Shown: positions 54,146 through 62,668 of the stretch, one piece after another | How positions within the stretch are numbered: the stretch's first letter is position 1 | How the letters are laid out: every line of letters starts with the position of its first letter | Origin: Saccharibacillus sp. O23 | GTDB lineage: Bacteria; Bacillota; Bacilli; Paenibacillales; Paenibacillaceae | Assembly: GCF_002205895.1 (NCBI RefSeq) | Contig: NZ_NJDE01000011.1 | Coordinates: 46,354-110,353 of the forward strand | Direction of reading: 5' to 3' | DNA: 64,000 nt | The notes under the pieces: generated by a model | What the model was told of the DNA's origin: nothing | Seen by the model: the letters and a program-made list of their open reading frames with translations, nothing else | Database searches by the model: none | Made by a program: the position numbers and the translations under genes

Positions 54146-54232
54146 AAGAGTGCTCCTTTGCATGAAATGATGAGGCATGTAAGCGACTACTTTCTACTAC
54201 TATACACGATTGTTCGAAAACGGTTAACCTAC

Positions 54233-54275
54233 AAAAAAAGAACCTCCCCCGGATCAATTCCGGAGAAGGTTCTTG
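54233..54275 (-). terminator. intrinsic terminator after ppiB
   Basis: AAGAACCT...CCGGA/TCCGG...AGGTTCTT stem followed by seven T residues on the minus strand. Confidence 0.92.
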
Positions 54276-54294
54276 ACGAAGCGGTCGACGGAAA

Positions 54295-54732
54295 TTATTC
54301 CGTAACGACTTTGACTTCTTTCATCTTGTCGCCTTGCTTCACGCCGTCGATGAATTCCATGCCGCTCGTCACTTTGCCGAATACGGTGTGAACGCCGTCG
54401 AGGTGCGGCTGCGGGCCGTAGCAGATGAAGAACTGGCTGCCGCCCGTGTTCTTGCCGGCGTGAGCCATCGACAGAACGCCTTTGGCGTGACGAGTCACGT
54501 TCGTGGACGTTTCGCAGTCGATCTGCCAGCCCGGGCCGCCTGTGCCTGTCCCGTTCGGGCAGCCGCCTTGCGCGACGAAGCCCGGAATGACGCGGTGGAA
54601 AGACAGACCGTCGTAGAAACCGGAGTTCGCCAGTTTCTCGAAGTTCGCTACCGTGTTCGGTGCTTCTTCCGGCAGGAATTCAATTTCGACGTGACCGCCG
54701 TTTTCGAGCTCGATATATCCTTTTTTCATCAT
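54295..54732 (-). CDS. ppiB: peptidyl-prolyl cis-trans isomerase (cyclophilin)
   Basis: PpiB is a cytoplasmic cyclophilin. [25 protein letters not shown] carries the catalytic Arg, [14 protein letters not shown] and HTVFGKV complete the active site. Several ATGs are tandem: the one at 54732 (145 residues) is best spaced from AAGGGAG, while ATG 54738 touches that site. It is monocistronic with a strong terminator. Confidence 0.95.
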   Translation of the reverse strand: MMKKGYIELENGGHVEIEFLPEEAPNTVANFEKLANSGFYDGLSFHRVIPGFVAQGGCPNGTGTGGPGWQIDCETSTNVTRHAKGVLSMAHAGKNTGGSQFFICYGPQPHLDGVHTVFGKVTSGMEFIDGVKQGDKMKEVKVVTE

Positions 54733-54867
54733 GGTCATCTCCCTTAGGTTGGATCGAATTTGGCCGAATCTCGCCGCGCGAGGTCTTCGGCAACCTTAAC
54801 CAGTGTACCCGAAAAGGGAGAACAAAGCAAAGACTTGCGATGCCGTTAAATTAATCAAATTCAAATT

Positions 54868-56211
54868 CTAGCTTGCTCCAATAAAACTAAGTAAATTATC
54901 TATTTCGGATTTTAAACTACGCCATTCTTCGTAATCTATAGAGTTCCGATCAAAAGCGGACATGCAAATAATCTTAGCTGAGCCCGTTCGTTTACGCATA
55001 TTAGGGTATTCTTTTATTTTCTCCGATTGCTCGCATAATTCTACAACTTCTAAACAAATTCTAGTCTTTTCTAGCAAATCAGAAGTTGCTTCAATTCTAC
55101 GTTTGAAGGAATAATCACCAACAATCGATTCATTTTCAATAGGGGCTTGCACGAGAATGTTCGTATTACTCTTAAGCTCAAACTTTCTTATCAAAGTTGA
55201 AGTATATTCATTTTTAGAATCATTTATCTTTTTTTGAGATATCATCAAGGCATTTCTTTGAACGGAATGGTAAAACTTATTAAGCAATTCAGCTTCATTA
55301 TGAGAAACCCATAAAAAATCTTTTAATTCGTTGTCCAAGGTAAATATGCGTTCTAACGGAACTTTTTGTACTGGATGTATAAGACGTCCCCAATTATTAA
55401 ACTTAGAGTATCGTAATGGCGCGACATACCTCATAACTTTCGCAATAACTTTCTTCTGATCGAAGTAAACTATAGTCCTTATAGCACTTAAATCAGGTGA
55501 GAAATCATGCTGGTTTCGAAAGATTGCTTCTTCTCCGTATTGGCTGCAAAGCCTCCTAATAAACTCGATCCATATTTCATCGTATGCAGTAATTCTGCTT
55601 ACTAGCTGTTCCGAATCAAAAAAAGAAATAAATTCGTTCGATTCAAGCGCAGATTGCCAATCTTCATTCACAATAAAAAAGTATCGAAAACCTTCCGCTT
55701 TATAGCTTGTTATTTTATTTTGAAGAAACTTGCTGTATTTATTATCATTACGAGAACCTGTTATATAATCGATCACCCAAACCTCACCGTCAGAAAATTC
55801 AATAGAAAGATCTGGGACGAAATCCATCTCTTTTTTAAGCAAGTACCCTCTTTGGACTTTACATTTATACAAGTTTAGTTGAGTAGATATGTATTCTTGT
55901 AAGATCGTTACCCCTACTCTATGCGTGTCACTTTCAAGTTTTCGATATTTTTCGTAATGTTTATAATTCATTGAGCCAACGCATTCTTCTTTAGACTTAT
56001 GTTTGAAATGACAACTACGAAACGTTTCTGACAAAACCATATGTACAATAGACCCGCAACATTCACAGTAAAAGGCATTTTTCTTAGAATGATTTCTGAA
56101 TTGTGTTTCTAAAATATTTTTCACTGAAATCCAATCGTAACCTAAATCATAAAGCTTTTGTTTTTCTTCTTCTACATTAACCAACCTATTAAGCAAAAAT
56201 GCTCTTTCCAC
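54868..56211 (-). CDS. AT-rich CoiA-like zinc-finger/nuclease-like protein
   Basis: The 447-residue protein is encoded by DNA much richer in A+T than its neighbours, with AAA/AAT/ATT-rich codons. A zinc-finger-like N-terminus has FYCECCG (Cys 49, 51, 52) and CHFKHKSKEEC (67-77). Next come THR (His 97) and DFVPDLSIEFSDGEVWVIDYITG (130-152), then a Lys/Tyr-rich strand region (FLQNKITSY, FRYFFIVNEDW). This order resembles CoiA-like competence proteins, where a zinc finger precedes a PD-(D/E)XK-type nuclease. The likely start is GTG 56211 after GAGGTGA; GTG 56220 overlaps it. Horizontal gain is inferred; function is not known. Confidence 0.6.
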   Translation of the reverse strand: MERAFLLNRLVNVEEEKQKLYDLGYDWISVKNILETQFRNHSKKNAFYCECCGSIVHMVLSETFRSCHFKHKSKEECVGSMNYKHYEKYRKLESDTHRVGVTILQEYISTQLNLYKCKVQRGYLLKKEMDFVPDLSIEFSDGEVWVIDYITGSRNDNKYSKFLQNKITSYKAEGFRYFFIVNEDWQSALESNEFISFFDSEQLVSRITAYDEIWIEFIRRLCSQYGEEAIFRNQHDFSPDLSAIRTIVYFDQKKVIAKVMRYVAPLRYSKFNNWGRLIHPVQKVPLERIFTLDNELKDFLWVSHNEAELLNKFYHSVQRNALMISQKKINDSKNEYTSTLIRKFELKSNTNILVQAPIENESIVGDYSFKRRIEATSDLLEKTRICLEVVELCEQSEKIKEYPNMRKRTGSAKIICMSAFDRNSIDYEEWRSLKSEIDNLLSFIGAS

Positions 56212-56325
56212 ATCATTCACCTCGGAATTTGGTCAAATAAAAAGAGAGACATGTAGCAGAAACTCCTTTATTAGAATATTCCAGAAGCACGATTATAAAC
56301 CTTTATTTTCAAACGAATCGCAATT

Positions 56326-56367
56326 AAAAAATCCGAATCTCATAATAAATGAGACTCGGTTTTTTTT
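56326..56367. terminator. bidirectional terminator after lysA
   Basis: CCGA-A-TCTCAT/ATGAGA-C-TCGG stem with A-rich left and T8 right flanks. Confidence 0.85.
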
Positions 56368-56390
56368 ACATATTATACTTGTTAGAAAGC

Positions 56391-57725
56391 TTACTTCGCT
56401 TCCACGCCCTGCTTCTCCATCCGAGCCGGGATCAGATCGTTGCCCACGATGTCTTCCAGACTCTCGCGGCGGACGACCAGATCGCTTTGTCCGTCTCTGA
56501 CGAAGACGACGGCCGGACGGCGGATACGGTTGTAGTTGCTCGCCATCGCGTAGTTGTAAGCGCCCGTGCAGGCTACGGCCAGCAGATCGCCGGTGTTCGG
56601 CTTCGGCAGCTCGACGTCCCAGATCAGCATATCGCCGCTCTCGCAGCATTTGCCGGCGATCGAGACGGTCTCTTCGTTCGCGTCGCCCGCGCGGTTCGCC
56701 AGCAGCGCTTCGTATTTCGATTCGTAGAGCGCCGGACGCGGGTTGTCGGTCATGCCGCCGTCTACCGCCACGTATTTGCGCACGCCCGGAATGTCTTTGC
56801 TCGTGCCGACCGTATACAGCGTCGTGCCCGCGTCGCCGACGAGGCTGCGGCCCGGTTCGACCCAGATCTGCGGAAGCTGCGCGTTGATGCCGGCGAAGCC
56901 TTTTTTGACCGCGTCCGTGATCGCTTTGACGTATTCGGAGACTTGCAGCGGCGTATCGCCTTCCGTATAACGGATTCCGAAGCCGCCGCCCAGATTCACG
57001 ACTTTGAATTCGATGCCGAGCTGCTCCTTCACGTCGCGCGCGAAGCCCGCCACGCGTTCGACCGCCATCTCGAAACCTTCCGTCTCGAAGATCTGCGAAC
57101 CGATATGAGAATGCAGGCCAAGCAGTTCGAGGTTCGGCAGGCCGGCAGCCGTCTTGACCGCTTCGATCGCCGTGCCGTTCTGGATATCGAAACCGAATTT
57201 GGAATCGGTCTGACCGGTGGAGATATATTCGTGCGTATGCGCTTCGACGCCCGGCGTCACGCGGAGCAGGATGCTTACTTTCTCATTGCGGTCCGCGGCG
57301 ATCGCTTGGAGCATCTGAAGTTCCGTGAAGTTGTCCGCCACGAAGCAGCCGATCTTCGCGTCGAGCGCCATCTCGATCTCGTCAGGCGTCTTGTTGTTGC
57401 CGTGGAAATGGATGCGGTGCGCCGGGAATCCCGCTTTGAGCGCCGTATAGAGTTCGCCGTCGGACACGACGTCCAGCGACAAGCCTTCTTCGTCGGCGAT
57501 GCGGCACATGGCGACCGTGCTGAACGCTTTGCTCGCGTAAGCGACTTGGAACGTCAGGCCGGATGCTTCGAACGCTTCGCGGTATTCGCGCGCGCGGCGG
57601 CGGATCAACGTCTCGTCCATAATATACAGCGGAGTGCCGTACGTCTGCTTCAGTTCGACGACGTCGCAGCCTCCGATTTCCAAATGCCCTGCGGCATTGA
57701 TCTTGCTCGTTCCGTGCAGATACAT
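56391..57725 (-). CDS. lysA: diaminopimelate decarboxylase
   Basis: LysA makes lysine from meso-diaminopimelate with PLP. AYASKAFSTVA contains the PLP Lys, HFHGNNK, GLHSHIGSQIF, LNLGGGFGI-type (VNLGGGFGIRY), EPGRSLVGDAG and KCCESGD follow in order. 444 residues; ATG 57725 has CGGAGG. In Bacillus spoVA lies next to it; here pnp does. Confidence 0.97.
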   Translation of the reverse strand: MYLHGTSKINAAGHLEIGGCDVVELKQTYGTPLYIMDETLIRRRAREYREAFEASGLTFQVAYASKAFSTVAMCRIADEEGLSLDVVSDGELYTALKAGFPAHRIHFHGNNKTPDEIEMALDAKIGCFVADNFTELQMLQAIAADRNEKVSILLRVTPGVEAHTHEYISTGQTDSKFGFDIQNGTAIEAVKTAAGLPNLELLGLHSHIGSQIFETEGFEMAVERVAGFARDVKEQLGIEFKVVNLGGGFGIRYTEGDTPLQVSEYVKAITDAVKKGFAGINAQLPQIWVEPGRSLVGDAGTTLYTVGTSKDIPGVRKYVAVDGGMTDNPRPALYESKYEALLANRAGDANEETVSIAGKCCESGDMLIWDVELPKPNTGDLLAVACTGAYNYAMASNYNRIRRPAVVFVRDGQSDLVVRRESLEDIVGNDLIPARMEKQGVEAK

Positions 57726-57880
57726 GTGTATTCCTCCGATGTGTTCCGGACCTCGGGCCGTTTAATGATGAAGCAAAAGGGCCTGCGCCGGGATTTGTAC
57801 CCAGTATAGCAGACCCTTCGATTGCCTCTGAATGGATTAATGCGCAGGAGATTTGTGTTTTTGCTCCCTGCCGCGCGAAT

Positions 57881-58711
57881 TTACATGTTCGGGATGATGC
57901 CGAGCACGAGACTCAAGAACTTTTCTTTGACCAATTCGGCCGTCTCCATGACTTCGGCGTGCGACAGCGGCTGATCCAGAATACCCGCGGCCATGTTGGT
58001 GATGCAGGAGATTCCGAGCACTTCGATGCCGGCGTGGCGCGCCACGATCGTCTCGGAAACCGTAGACATGCCGACCGCGTCCGCCCCCAGCGTACGCAGC
58101 ATGCGGATCTCGGCCGGCGTCTCGTAAGACGGTCCGAGCAGTCCGGCGTATACGCCTTCTTTGAAGGTAAAATCATGCTCGGCGGCCGCGTCTTTGGCAA
58201 CCTGACGCAGTCTGCGGCTGTATGCTTCGGACAAGTCCGGGAAACGAACGCCGAGTTCGTTGTCGTTCGGTCCGATCAGCGGGCTGTTGCCGGTCAGATT
58301 GAGATGATCCGACAGCAGCATCAGATCGCCCGGCGAGAACGAGGTGTTCACGCCGCCGGCCGCGTTGGTGACGAGCAGGCTGGCGATGCCGAGATTTTTC
58401 ATCACGCGAACCGGGAACGCCGTCACGGAAGGCGCGTAGCCTTCGTACATGTGGAAACGGCCTTTCATCATGACGACCGGACGGCCTTGAATGGTGCCGA
58501 TCAGCAGTTCGCCTTCGTGCCCTTCCACGGTCGAGACCGGGAAATGCGGAATGTCTTCGTAAGGAATCGAGATCGCGTCTTCGATCAGGTTCGCGAGGAT
58601 GCCGAGACCCGAACCTAGGATCAGTCCGATCTCCGGCCGAATATCGGTCTTGGAGCGGATATAATCCGCCGCTTCTTGAATGCTGCTTGCGTTCGTGTTG
58701 GTGTTGGTCAC
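57881..58711 (-). CDS. purine nucleoside phosphorylase (PupG type)
   Basis: The enzyme phosphorolyses purine nucleosides (guanosine/inosine class of the trimeric PNP family). GLILGSGLGILA, HFPVSTVEGHEG, GRFHMYEGY, VTNAAGGVN and GPSYETPAEIRM are diagnostic. GTG 58711 (276 residues) is preferred, with GGAGCGTG at a workable distance; GTG 58720 is one nt from it. drm, usually between this gene and xerD, is absent. Confidence 0.93.
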   Translation of the reverse strand: MTNTNTNASSIQEAADYIRSKTDIRPEIGLILGSGLGILANLIEDAISIPYEDIPHFPVSTVEGHEGELLIGTIQGRPVVMMKGRFHMYEGYAPSVTAFPVRVMKNLGIASLLVTNAAGGVNTSFSPGDLMLLSDHLNLTGNSPLIGPNDNELGVRFPDLSEAYSRRLRQVAKDAAAEHDFTFKEGVYAGLLGPSYETPAEIRMLRTLGADAVGMSTVSETIVARHAGIEVLGISCITNMAAGILDQPLSHAEVMETAELVKEKFLSLVLGIIPNM

Positions 58712-58771
58712 TGGTTTCACGCTCCGTAAACTGATTTGGGACGGCCGCTTCTCCCCGCATGACGATGGCGC

Positions 58772-59656
58772 TTAAGCGCGGGGATGATGCAGCTCGTAGA
58801 CTTCTTTCATATTGCGTTTCATCACATGGGTATAGACCTGCGTCGTCGAAATGTCCGAATGGCCGAGCATCTCCTGCACCGAGCGCAGATCCGCGCCGTT
58901 CTCCAGCAGATGCGCGGCAAACGAATGGCGCAGCGTATGCGGCGTGATGTCCGTCTCGATGCCGGCCGCCGACGCGTATTTCTTGATAATCTTCCAGAAT
59001 CCTTGCCGCGTCAGGCGCGTGCCGAGCTGATTCAGGAAAAGAGCGTCTTCTTGTCCGTGCTTGAGAAGCTGGTCGCGCATCGGTCCCAGATAGGCCGCTA
59101 CCGCTTCCGCCGTCATGCGTCCGATCGGGACGATGCGTTCTTTGCCGGCGGCGCCGCAGCGCAGAAACTTCAACTGCAAATCGATGTCGCCCAGATTCAG
59201 CGCGATCAGCTCCGATACCCGGATGCCGGTCGCGTATAAGGCTTCCAACATCGCTTTGTCCCGCGCGCCCTGCGCGTTCGACGGATCGGGCGCGCCGAGC
59301 AGCCGTTCCACTTCGGAGACCGACAGCACGACCGGAAGCTTCTTCTCCGGCTTCGGCGTCTCCAGATCCATCGACGGGTCCTGCACGATGATCGACTGCC
59401 GAATCAAATAATGGCAAAACGAACGAATAGAGACCGAAGCGCGCACGACGGTGGACGACGCCTTGCCGGAACGCTTCATCTCGTTGAGATAAGCAGCGAT
59501 ATGCGATTTGCGAATCTCGTCCACGGCGGTCAAGCCGCGCCCGTCCGCGAACTCGAGAAACTGCGCCAGATCTCTCCGGTACGACTCGAGCGTGCTCGCG
59601 GAGCGCCCTTTCTCCTCCGACATATACGTAATAAACGCGTCCAAATGCGTATTCAC
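58772..59656 (-). CDS. xerD: tyrosine recombinase XerD
   Basis: XerD with XerC resolves chromosome dimers at dif. The 294-residue protein has an N-terminal SAM-like core-binding domain and the catalytic set ATGIRVSELI (Arg), TPHTLRHSFAAHLL (His-Arg) and LGHSDISTTQVYTHV (Tyr). The start is GTG 59656 behind GGAGGGGG. Its neighbour fur is upstream, as in Bacillus. It is a housekeeping recombinase, not evidence for an integrated element. Confidence 0.95.
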   Translation of the reverse strand: MNTHLDAFITYMSEEKGRSASTLESYRRDLAQFLEFADGRGLTAVDEIRKSHIAAYLNEMKRSGKASSTVVRASVSIRSFCHYLIRQSIIVQDPSMDLETPKPEKKLPVVLSVSEVERLLGAPDPSNAQGARDKAMLEALYATGIRVSELIALNLGDIDLQLKFLRCGAAGKERIVPIGRMTAEAVAAYLGPMRDQLLKHGQEDALFLNQLGTRLTRQGFWKIIKKYASAAGIETDITPHTLRHSFAAHLLENGADLRSVQEMLGHSDISTTQVYTHVMKRNMKEVYELHHPRA

Positions 59657-59766
59657 TGTTGGCCCCCTCCAAACTTCCTCGGGAAACCGCTCGCCTCCCG
59701 TTCGGCATAGCTCCGAATCCCGTTGAATTAAGATTCCACGGCCTCGCCGAATCTCCTTCAAGCCGC

Positions 59767-59813
59767 AAAAAAAAGCCCCGAACGGATCGAGATCGATCCG
59801 CCGGGACCTGCCG
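59767..59813 (-). terminator. terminator after fur
   Basis: CCC-CGGATCG/CGATCCG-GGG stem followed by eight T residues on the minus strand. Confidence 0.85.
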
Positions 59814-59861
59814 CGGCGATGACGCCCCGGACTTCAAACCGATTTCGCTTCGCTTTCTCGC

Positions 59862-60317
59862 TCAGGCATTTCCGTCCTGCTTATCGCGGCAGCGATGGCA
59901 GATGCCTTGAAAATCGAGCCGATGGTCCAGAACCGTAAACCGGTACTCTTGTTCCAACCGCTCTTCGAGCGGCAGCAGCCAATCTTCCCGAATCTCGTCC
60001 ATGCTGCCGCACTGCACGCAGATCAGATGGTGATGATGATGCTTGTTCGACTCGCCCCTCAGATCGTAACGGGATACGCCGTCGCCGAAATTCATCTTCT
60101 CCACCACGTGCATCTCGCTCAGCAGTTCCAGCGTGCGATACACGGTCGCAAGGCCGATCTCCGGCGCTTTCTGCTTGACCAGCATGAACACGTCTTCCGC
60201 GCTCAGATGGTCTTCTTCGTTCTCCAGCAAAACGCGAACGGTTGCTTCCCGCTGGGGCGTCAACTTATATCCTTTGGACTGCAATTGTTGCTTGATACTG
60301 TCGATCCGCGCTTCCAT
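59862..60317 (-). CDS. fur: ferric uptake regulator Fur
   Basis: The 151-residue FUR-family protein has a winged-helix N-terminus (LTPQREATVRVLL, GLATVYRTLELL), a run of histidines in NKHHHHHLICVQCGS and a CHRCRD pair, i.e. the CxxC/CxxC structural zinc site of Fur. It represses iron uptake genes when Fe(II) binds. ATG 60317 follows GAGGGGGAGGAGAAGC. Position beside xerD identifies Fur rather than PerR or Zur. Confidence 0.93.
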   Translation of the reverse strand: MEARIDSIKQQLQSKGYKLTPQREATVRVLLENEEDHLSAEDVFMLVKQKAPEIGLATVYRTLELLSEMHVVEKMNFGDGVSRYDLRGESNKHHHHHLICVQCGSMDEIREDWLLPLEERLEQEYRFTVLDHRLDFQGICHRCRDKQDGNA

Positions 60318-60383
60318 GCTTCTCCTCCCCCTCGGAGCATGCCCGTTCATGCCGGCCGTTCTCCACTCAAACTCACGTTCCCT

Positions 60384-60413
60384 ATTATAGAAGTTACCAG
60401 GGTTTAAAGTCAA
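60384..60413 (-). promoter_or_regulatory. fur promoter
   Basis: TTGACT (60408-60413), 18-bp spacer, perfect TATAAT (60384-60389) on the minus strand. Confidence 0.7.
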
Positions 60414-60436
60414 ACCTTTCCGGCGCTCGCAAAGCT

Positions 60437-61000
60437 TCAGATCGGCCAATTCCCCGTCAGCTTCCGGATCTGCCAAGCGTAGACGGCCATCAGCGTCTTG
60501 GCGTCTCCGATCCGCCCCGCGCGGATATGTTCGAACGCTTCTTCGAGCGTCATCTCGATCACTTCCAAGAACTCGTCTTCGTCCGGCTGCAGCGTGCCTT
60601 GCGTCAGTTCTTCGGCCGCGTAGAAATGGATGATCTCGTCCGCGAAGCCCGGCGAAGTATAGAACGAAGACAGGTGGATCAGCTCGGGAGCCCGATATCC
60701 GGTCTCTTCTTCCAATTCGCGAGCCGCCGCTTCGCGCGGATCTTCGCCCCGTTCCAATTTGCCTGCCGGGATCTCGATCTGCGTGCGTCCGAGCGGCTGA
60801 CGGAATTGTTCGACCATCAGCAGCTTATCGTCTCGGATCGCCAGTACCGCTACCGCGCCCGGATGTTTGACGATCTCTCGTTTGGCCGTCGCGCCGTCCG
60901 ACATTTTCACGGTATCGATCTGGACCTTGATGATTTTCCCGTCAAAAATAGGCTCGCTGCCTATCGTCGTTTCCCACAGTTTTTCTTTTCCCGGTTCCAT
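60437..61000 (-). CDS. nudF: ADP-ribose pyrophosphatase (Nudix)
   Basis: NudF cleaves ADP-ribose to AMP and ribose phosphate. The Nudix box GKLERGEDPREAAARELEEETGY is present at about residues 80-102 with the preceding EQFRQPLGRTQIEIPAGK typical of ADPRases; 187 residues. In Bacillus spoIIM is nearby between nudF and fur; here the fur promoter follows directly. Confidence 0.93.
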   Translation of the reverse strand: MEPGKEKLWETTIGSEPIFDGKIIKVQIDTVKMSDGATAKREIVKHPGAVAVLAIRDDKLLMVEQFRQPLGRTQIEIPAGKLERGEDPREAAARELEEETGYRAPELIHLSSFYTSPGFADEIIHFYAAEELTQGTLQPDEDEFLEVIEMTLEEAFEHIRAGRIGDAKTLMAVYAWQIRKLTGNWPI

Positions 61001-61061
61001 CGTGTCGTCTCCGCCCTTCGCTTCATAAAATAGGAACTCCGGCTTTCGCCGCTTCTTGCGC

Positions 61062-62189
61062 TCAGCCGCGCACCGATTGGCGCACGATCTCGATCACGAA
61101 TTCGGCCAGTTTGCTCAAATCTTCGACTTTGATCTTCTCGTCGGTCGTGTGGATATTCTCGTAACCGACCGACAGGTTGACCGTCGGCACGCCGTGGCCG
61201 TTGAACACGTTCGCGTCGCTGCCGCCGCCCGATTGGAACGTGCGTCCGCTGAGACCGAGCTGCGCCGCCGCTTTTTTCGCCAGCTGCACCACTTCGGAGT
61301 CGTCCGTATGGCTGAACGAAGGATAGACCATGCGGCTCTCGAAGACCGCTTTGGCGCCGTATTCGCCGCATGCGGATTCCAGCGCTTCTCGCATGGACGC
61401 GATCTGCGCTTCGACTTTCTCCTGCACCGTGCTGCGCGCTTCCGCTTCCAGCTTGGCGAAATCCGTCACGACGTTCGTCGCGCCGCCGCCGGAGAAGCTG
61501 CCGATGTTGGCCGTGGTGTCTTTGTCGATGCGGCCAAGCTTCATGCGCGAGATCGCTTTGCCGGCGACTTGAATCGCGCTGATGCCGTCTTCCGGATTCA
61601 CGCCGGCATGCGCCGATTTTCCGTGAATCTCCATCGTGATCTTGGCCTGCGCGGGAGCCGACACGGCAATCTCGCCGATCTCGCCGTTGGAGTCCACCGC
61701 AAAGCCGAAGTCCGCGTCCAGCAGCGAAGCGTCCATCGCGCGCGCGCCCATCAGGCCCGATTCTTCGCCCGCCGTGATCACGAACTGAATCTGACCGTGC
61801 GGAATCTCTTGTTCGCGCAGCACGCGGATGAGTTCGAACAACGCGGCAAGGCCCGCTTTGTCGTCCGCGCCCAAAATGGTATCGCCGGAACTTCTGATCC
61901 ATCCGTCTTCGCCGATCACCGGCTTGATGCCGCGGCCCGGCACGACCGTATCCATATGGCAGGTAAAGAACAGCTTCGGCGCGTCCACGCCTTCCGTCGC
62001 CGGCAGCACCGCGATCAGATTGCCCGCTCCGTGTCCGGAACGCGACGCCGAATCGTCTTCCGTCACTTCCAGCCCGTGCAGTTTGAACTTGCTGGTCAGT
62101 ACGTCGGCGATCAGCCGTTCGTTTTTCGTTTCGCTGTCGATTTGCACCAATTCGAGGAATTCGTGCACCAGTCTCTGCGTATCCATCAT
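61062..62189 (-). CDS. M20-family tripeptidase-like peptidase (YqjE-like)
   Basis: The 375-residue zinc peptidase has FFTCHMDTV (His and Asp), ILGADDKAGLAAL, ITAGEESGLMGAR with the catalytic Glu pair, GKSAHAGVNPEDG in the dimerisation domain and a late His. It matches PepT-like aminopeptidases such as YqjE. ATG 62189 follows GCGGAGGGAAG; a second ATG is 3 nt downstream. Confidence 0.92.
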   Translation of the reverse strand: MMDTQRLVHEFLELVQIDSETKNERLIADVLTSKFKLHGLEVTEDDSASRSGHGAGNLIAVLPATEGVDAPKLFFTCHMDTVVPGRGIKPVIGEDGWIRSSGDTILGADDKAGLAALFELIRVLREQEIPHGQIQFVITAGEESGLMGARAMDASLLDADFGFAVDSNGEIGEIAVSAPAQAKITMEIHGKSAHAGVNPEDGISAIQVAGKAISRMKLGRIDKDTTANIGSFSGGGATNVVTDFAKLEAEARSTVQEKVEAQIASMREALESACGEYGAKAVFESRMVYPSFSHTDDSEVVQLAKKAAAQLGLSGRTFQSGGGSDANVFNGHGVPTVNLSVGYENIHTTDEKIKVEDLSKLAEFVIEIVRQSVRG

Positions 62190-62345
62190 GCAAACTTCCC
62201 TCCGCTTTCCCGATAAGCTAAAATAGATTCCATGAACGGATGATCCGTTCCTCTCTCCTATCTTACTAGGAATCGAGGCAAAAACCAAAGAAGGCGCTCC
62301 CGCGCGGCCTTCTCCACTATCGACGAAAAGAGGTTCGACGGCTTC

Positions 62346-62441
62346 ATGCAAAACAAAAAATGGTTCAAAATCTTTATCTGGGTCATGCTGATCGCCATGG
62401 TCGGCTCGGTATTCCTCGGGCTGGTCGAAGTGTTTTTGTAA
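62346..62441 (+). CDS. prli42: stressosome-associated miniprotein Prli42
   Basis: A 31-residue ORF on the plus strand, too short for a normal gene list: it begins MQNKKWFKIF, then one membrane helix (IWVMLIAMVGSVFLGL) and ends VEVFL. The short basic N-terminus, single helix and length equal the Prli42 family (DUF4044), which in Listeria ties the stressosome to the membrane. AGAGG lies about 12 nt upstream, and a terminator follows the stop codon within 30 nt. I see no other gene with it. Confidence 0.8.
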   Translation: MQNKKWFKIFIWVMLIAMVGSVFLGLVEVFL

Positions 62442-62466
62442 AAGAGTCCCGTTTTCTCGAACGCGC

Positions 62467-62497
62467 AAAAAGCCGGCTTTTTCCGTCGGCTTTTTTG
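62467..62497. terminator. terminator after prli42
   Basis: AAAAAGCCG/CGGCTTTTTT stem with an 11-nt loop; works best on the plus strand. Confidence 0.75.
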
Positions 62498-62580
62498 TTT
62501 GGAAAAAGGCAGCCGAACAACCGCGGGCCCGTAAAAAGCCCTCTAAAGGACCTGTGTTCCGTCACGTTAAAAATCGTGAC

Positions 62581-62610
62581 AAAAAGATCCCGGCATCGGT
62601 GCCCGGGATC
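62581..62610 (-). terminator. terminator after the E2 gene
   Basis: GATCCCGG/CCGGGATC stem followed by five T residues on the minus strand. Confidence 0.85.
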
Positions 62611-62668
62611 TCCGTTTCGAAAATATCGAATCTCTTCGCGCTTTTCGGTTCTTTTCTCGTGCGAATCC

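Noticed and set aside
58772..59656. Integrase marking a mobile element
   Set aside because: It is the housekeeping recombinase XerD in its conserved place beside fur and pnp, with no attachment repeats.
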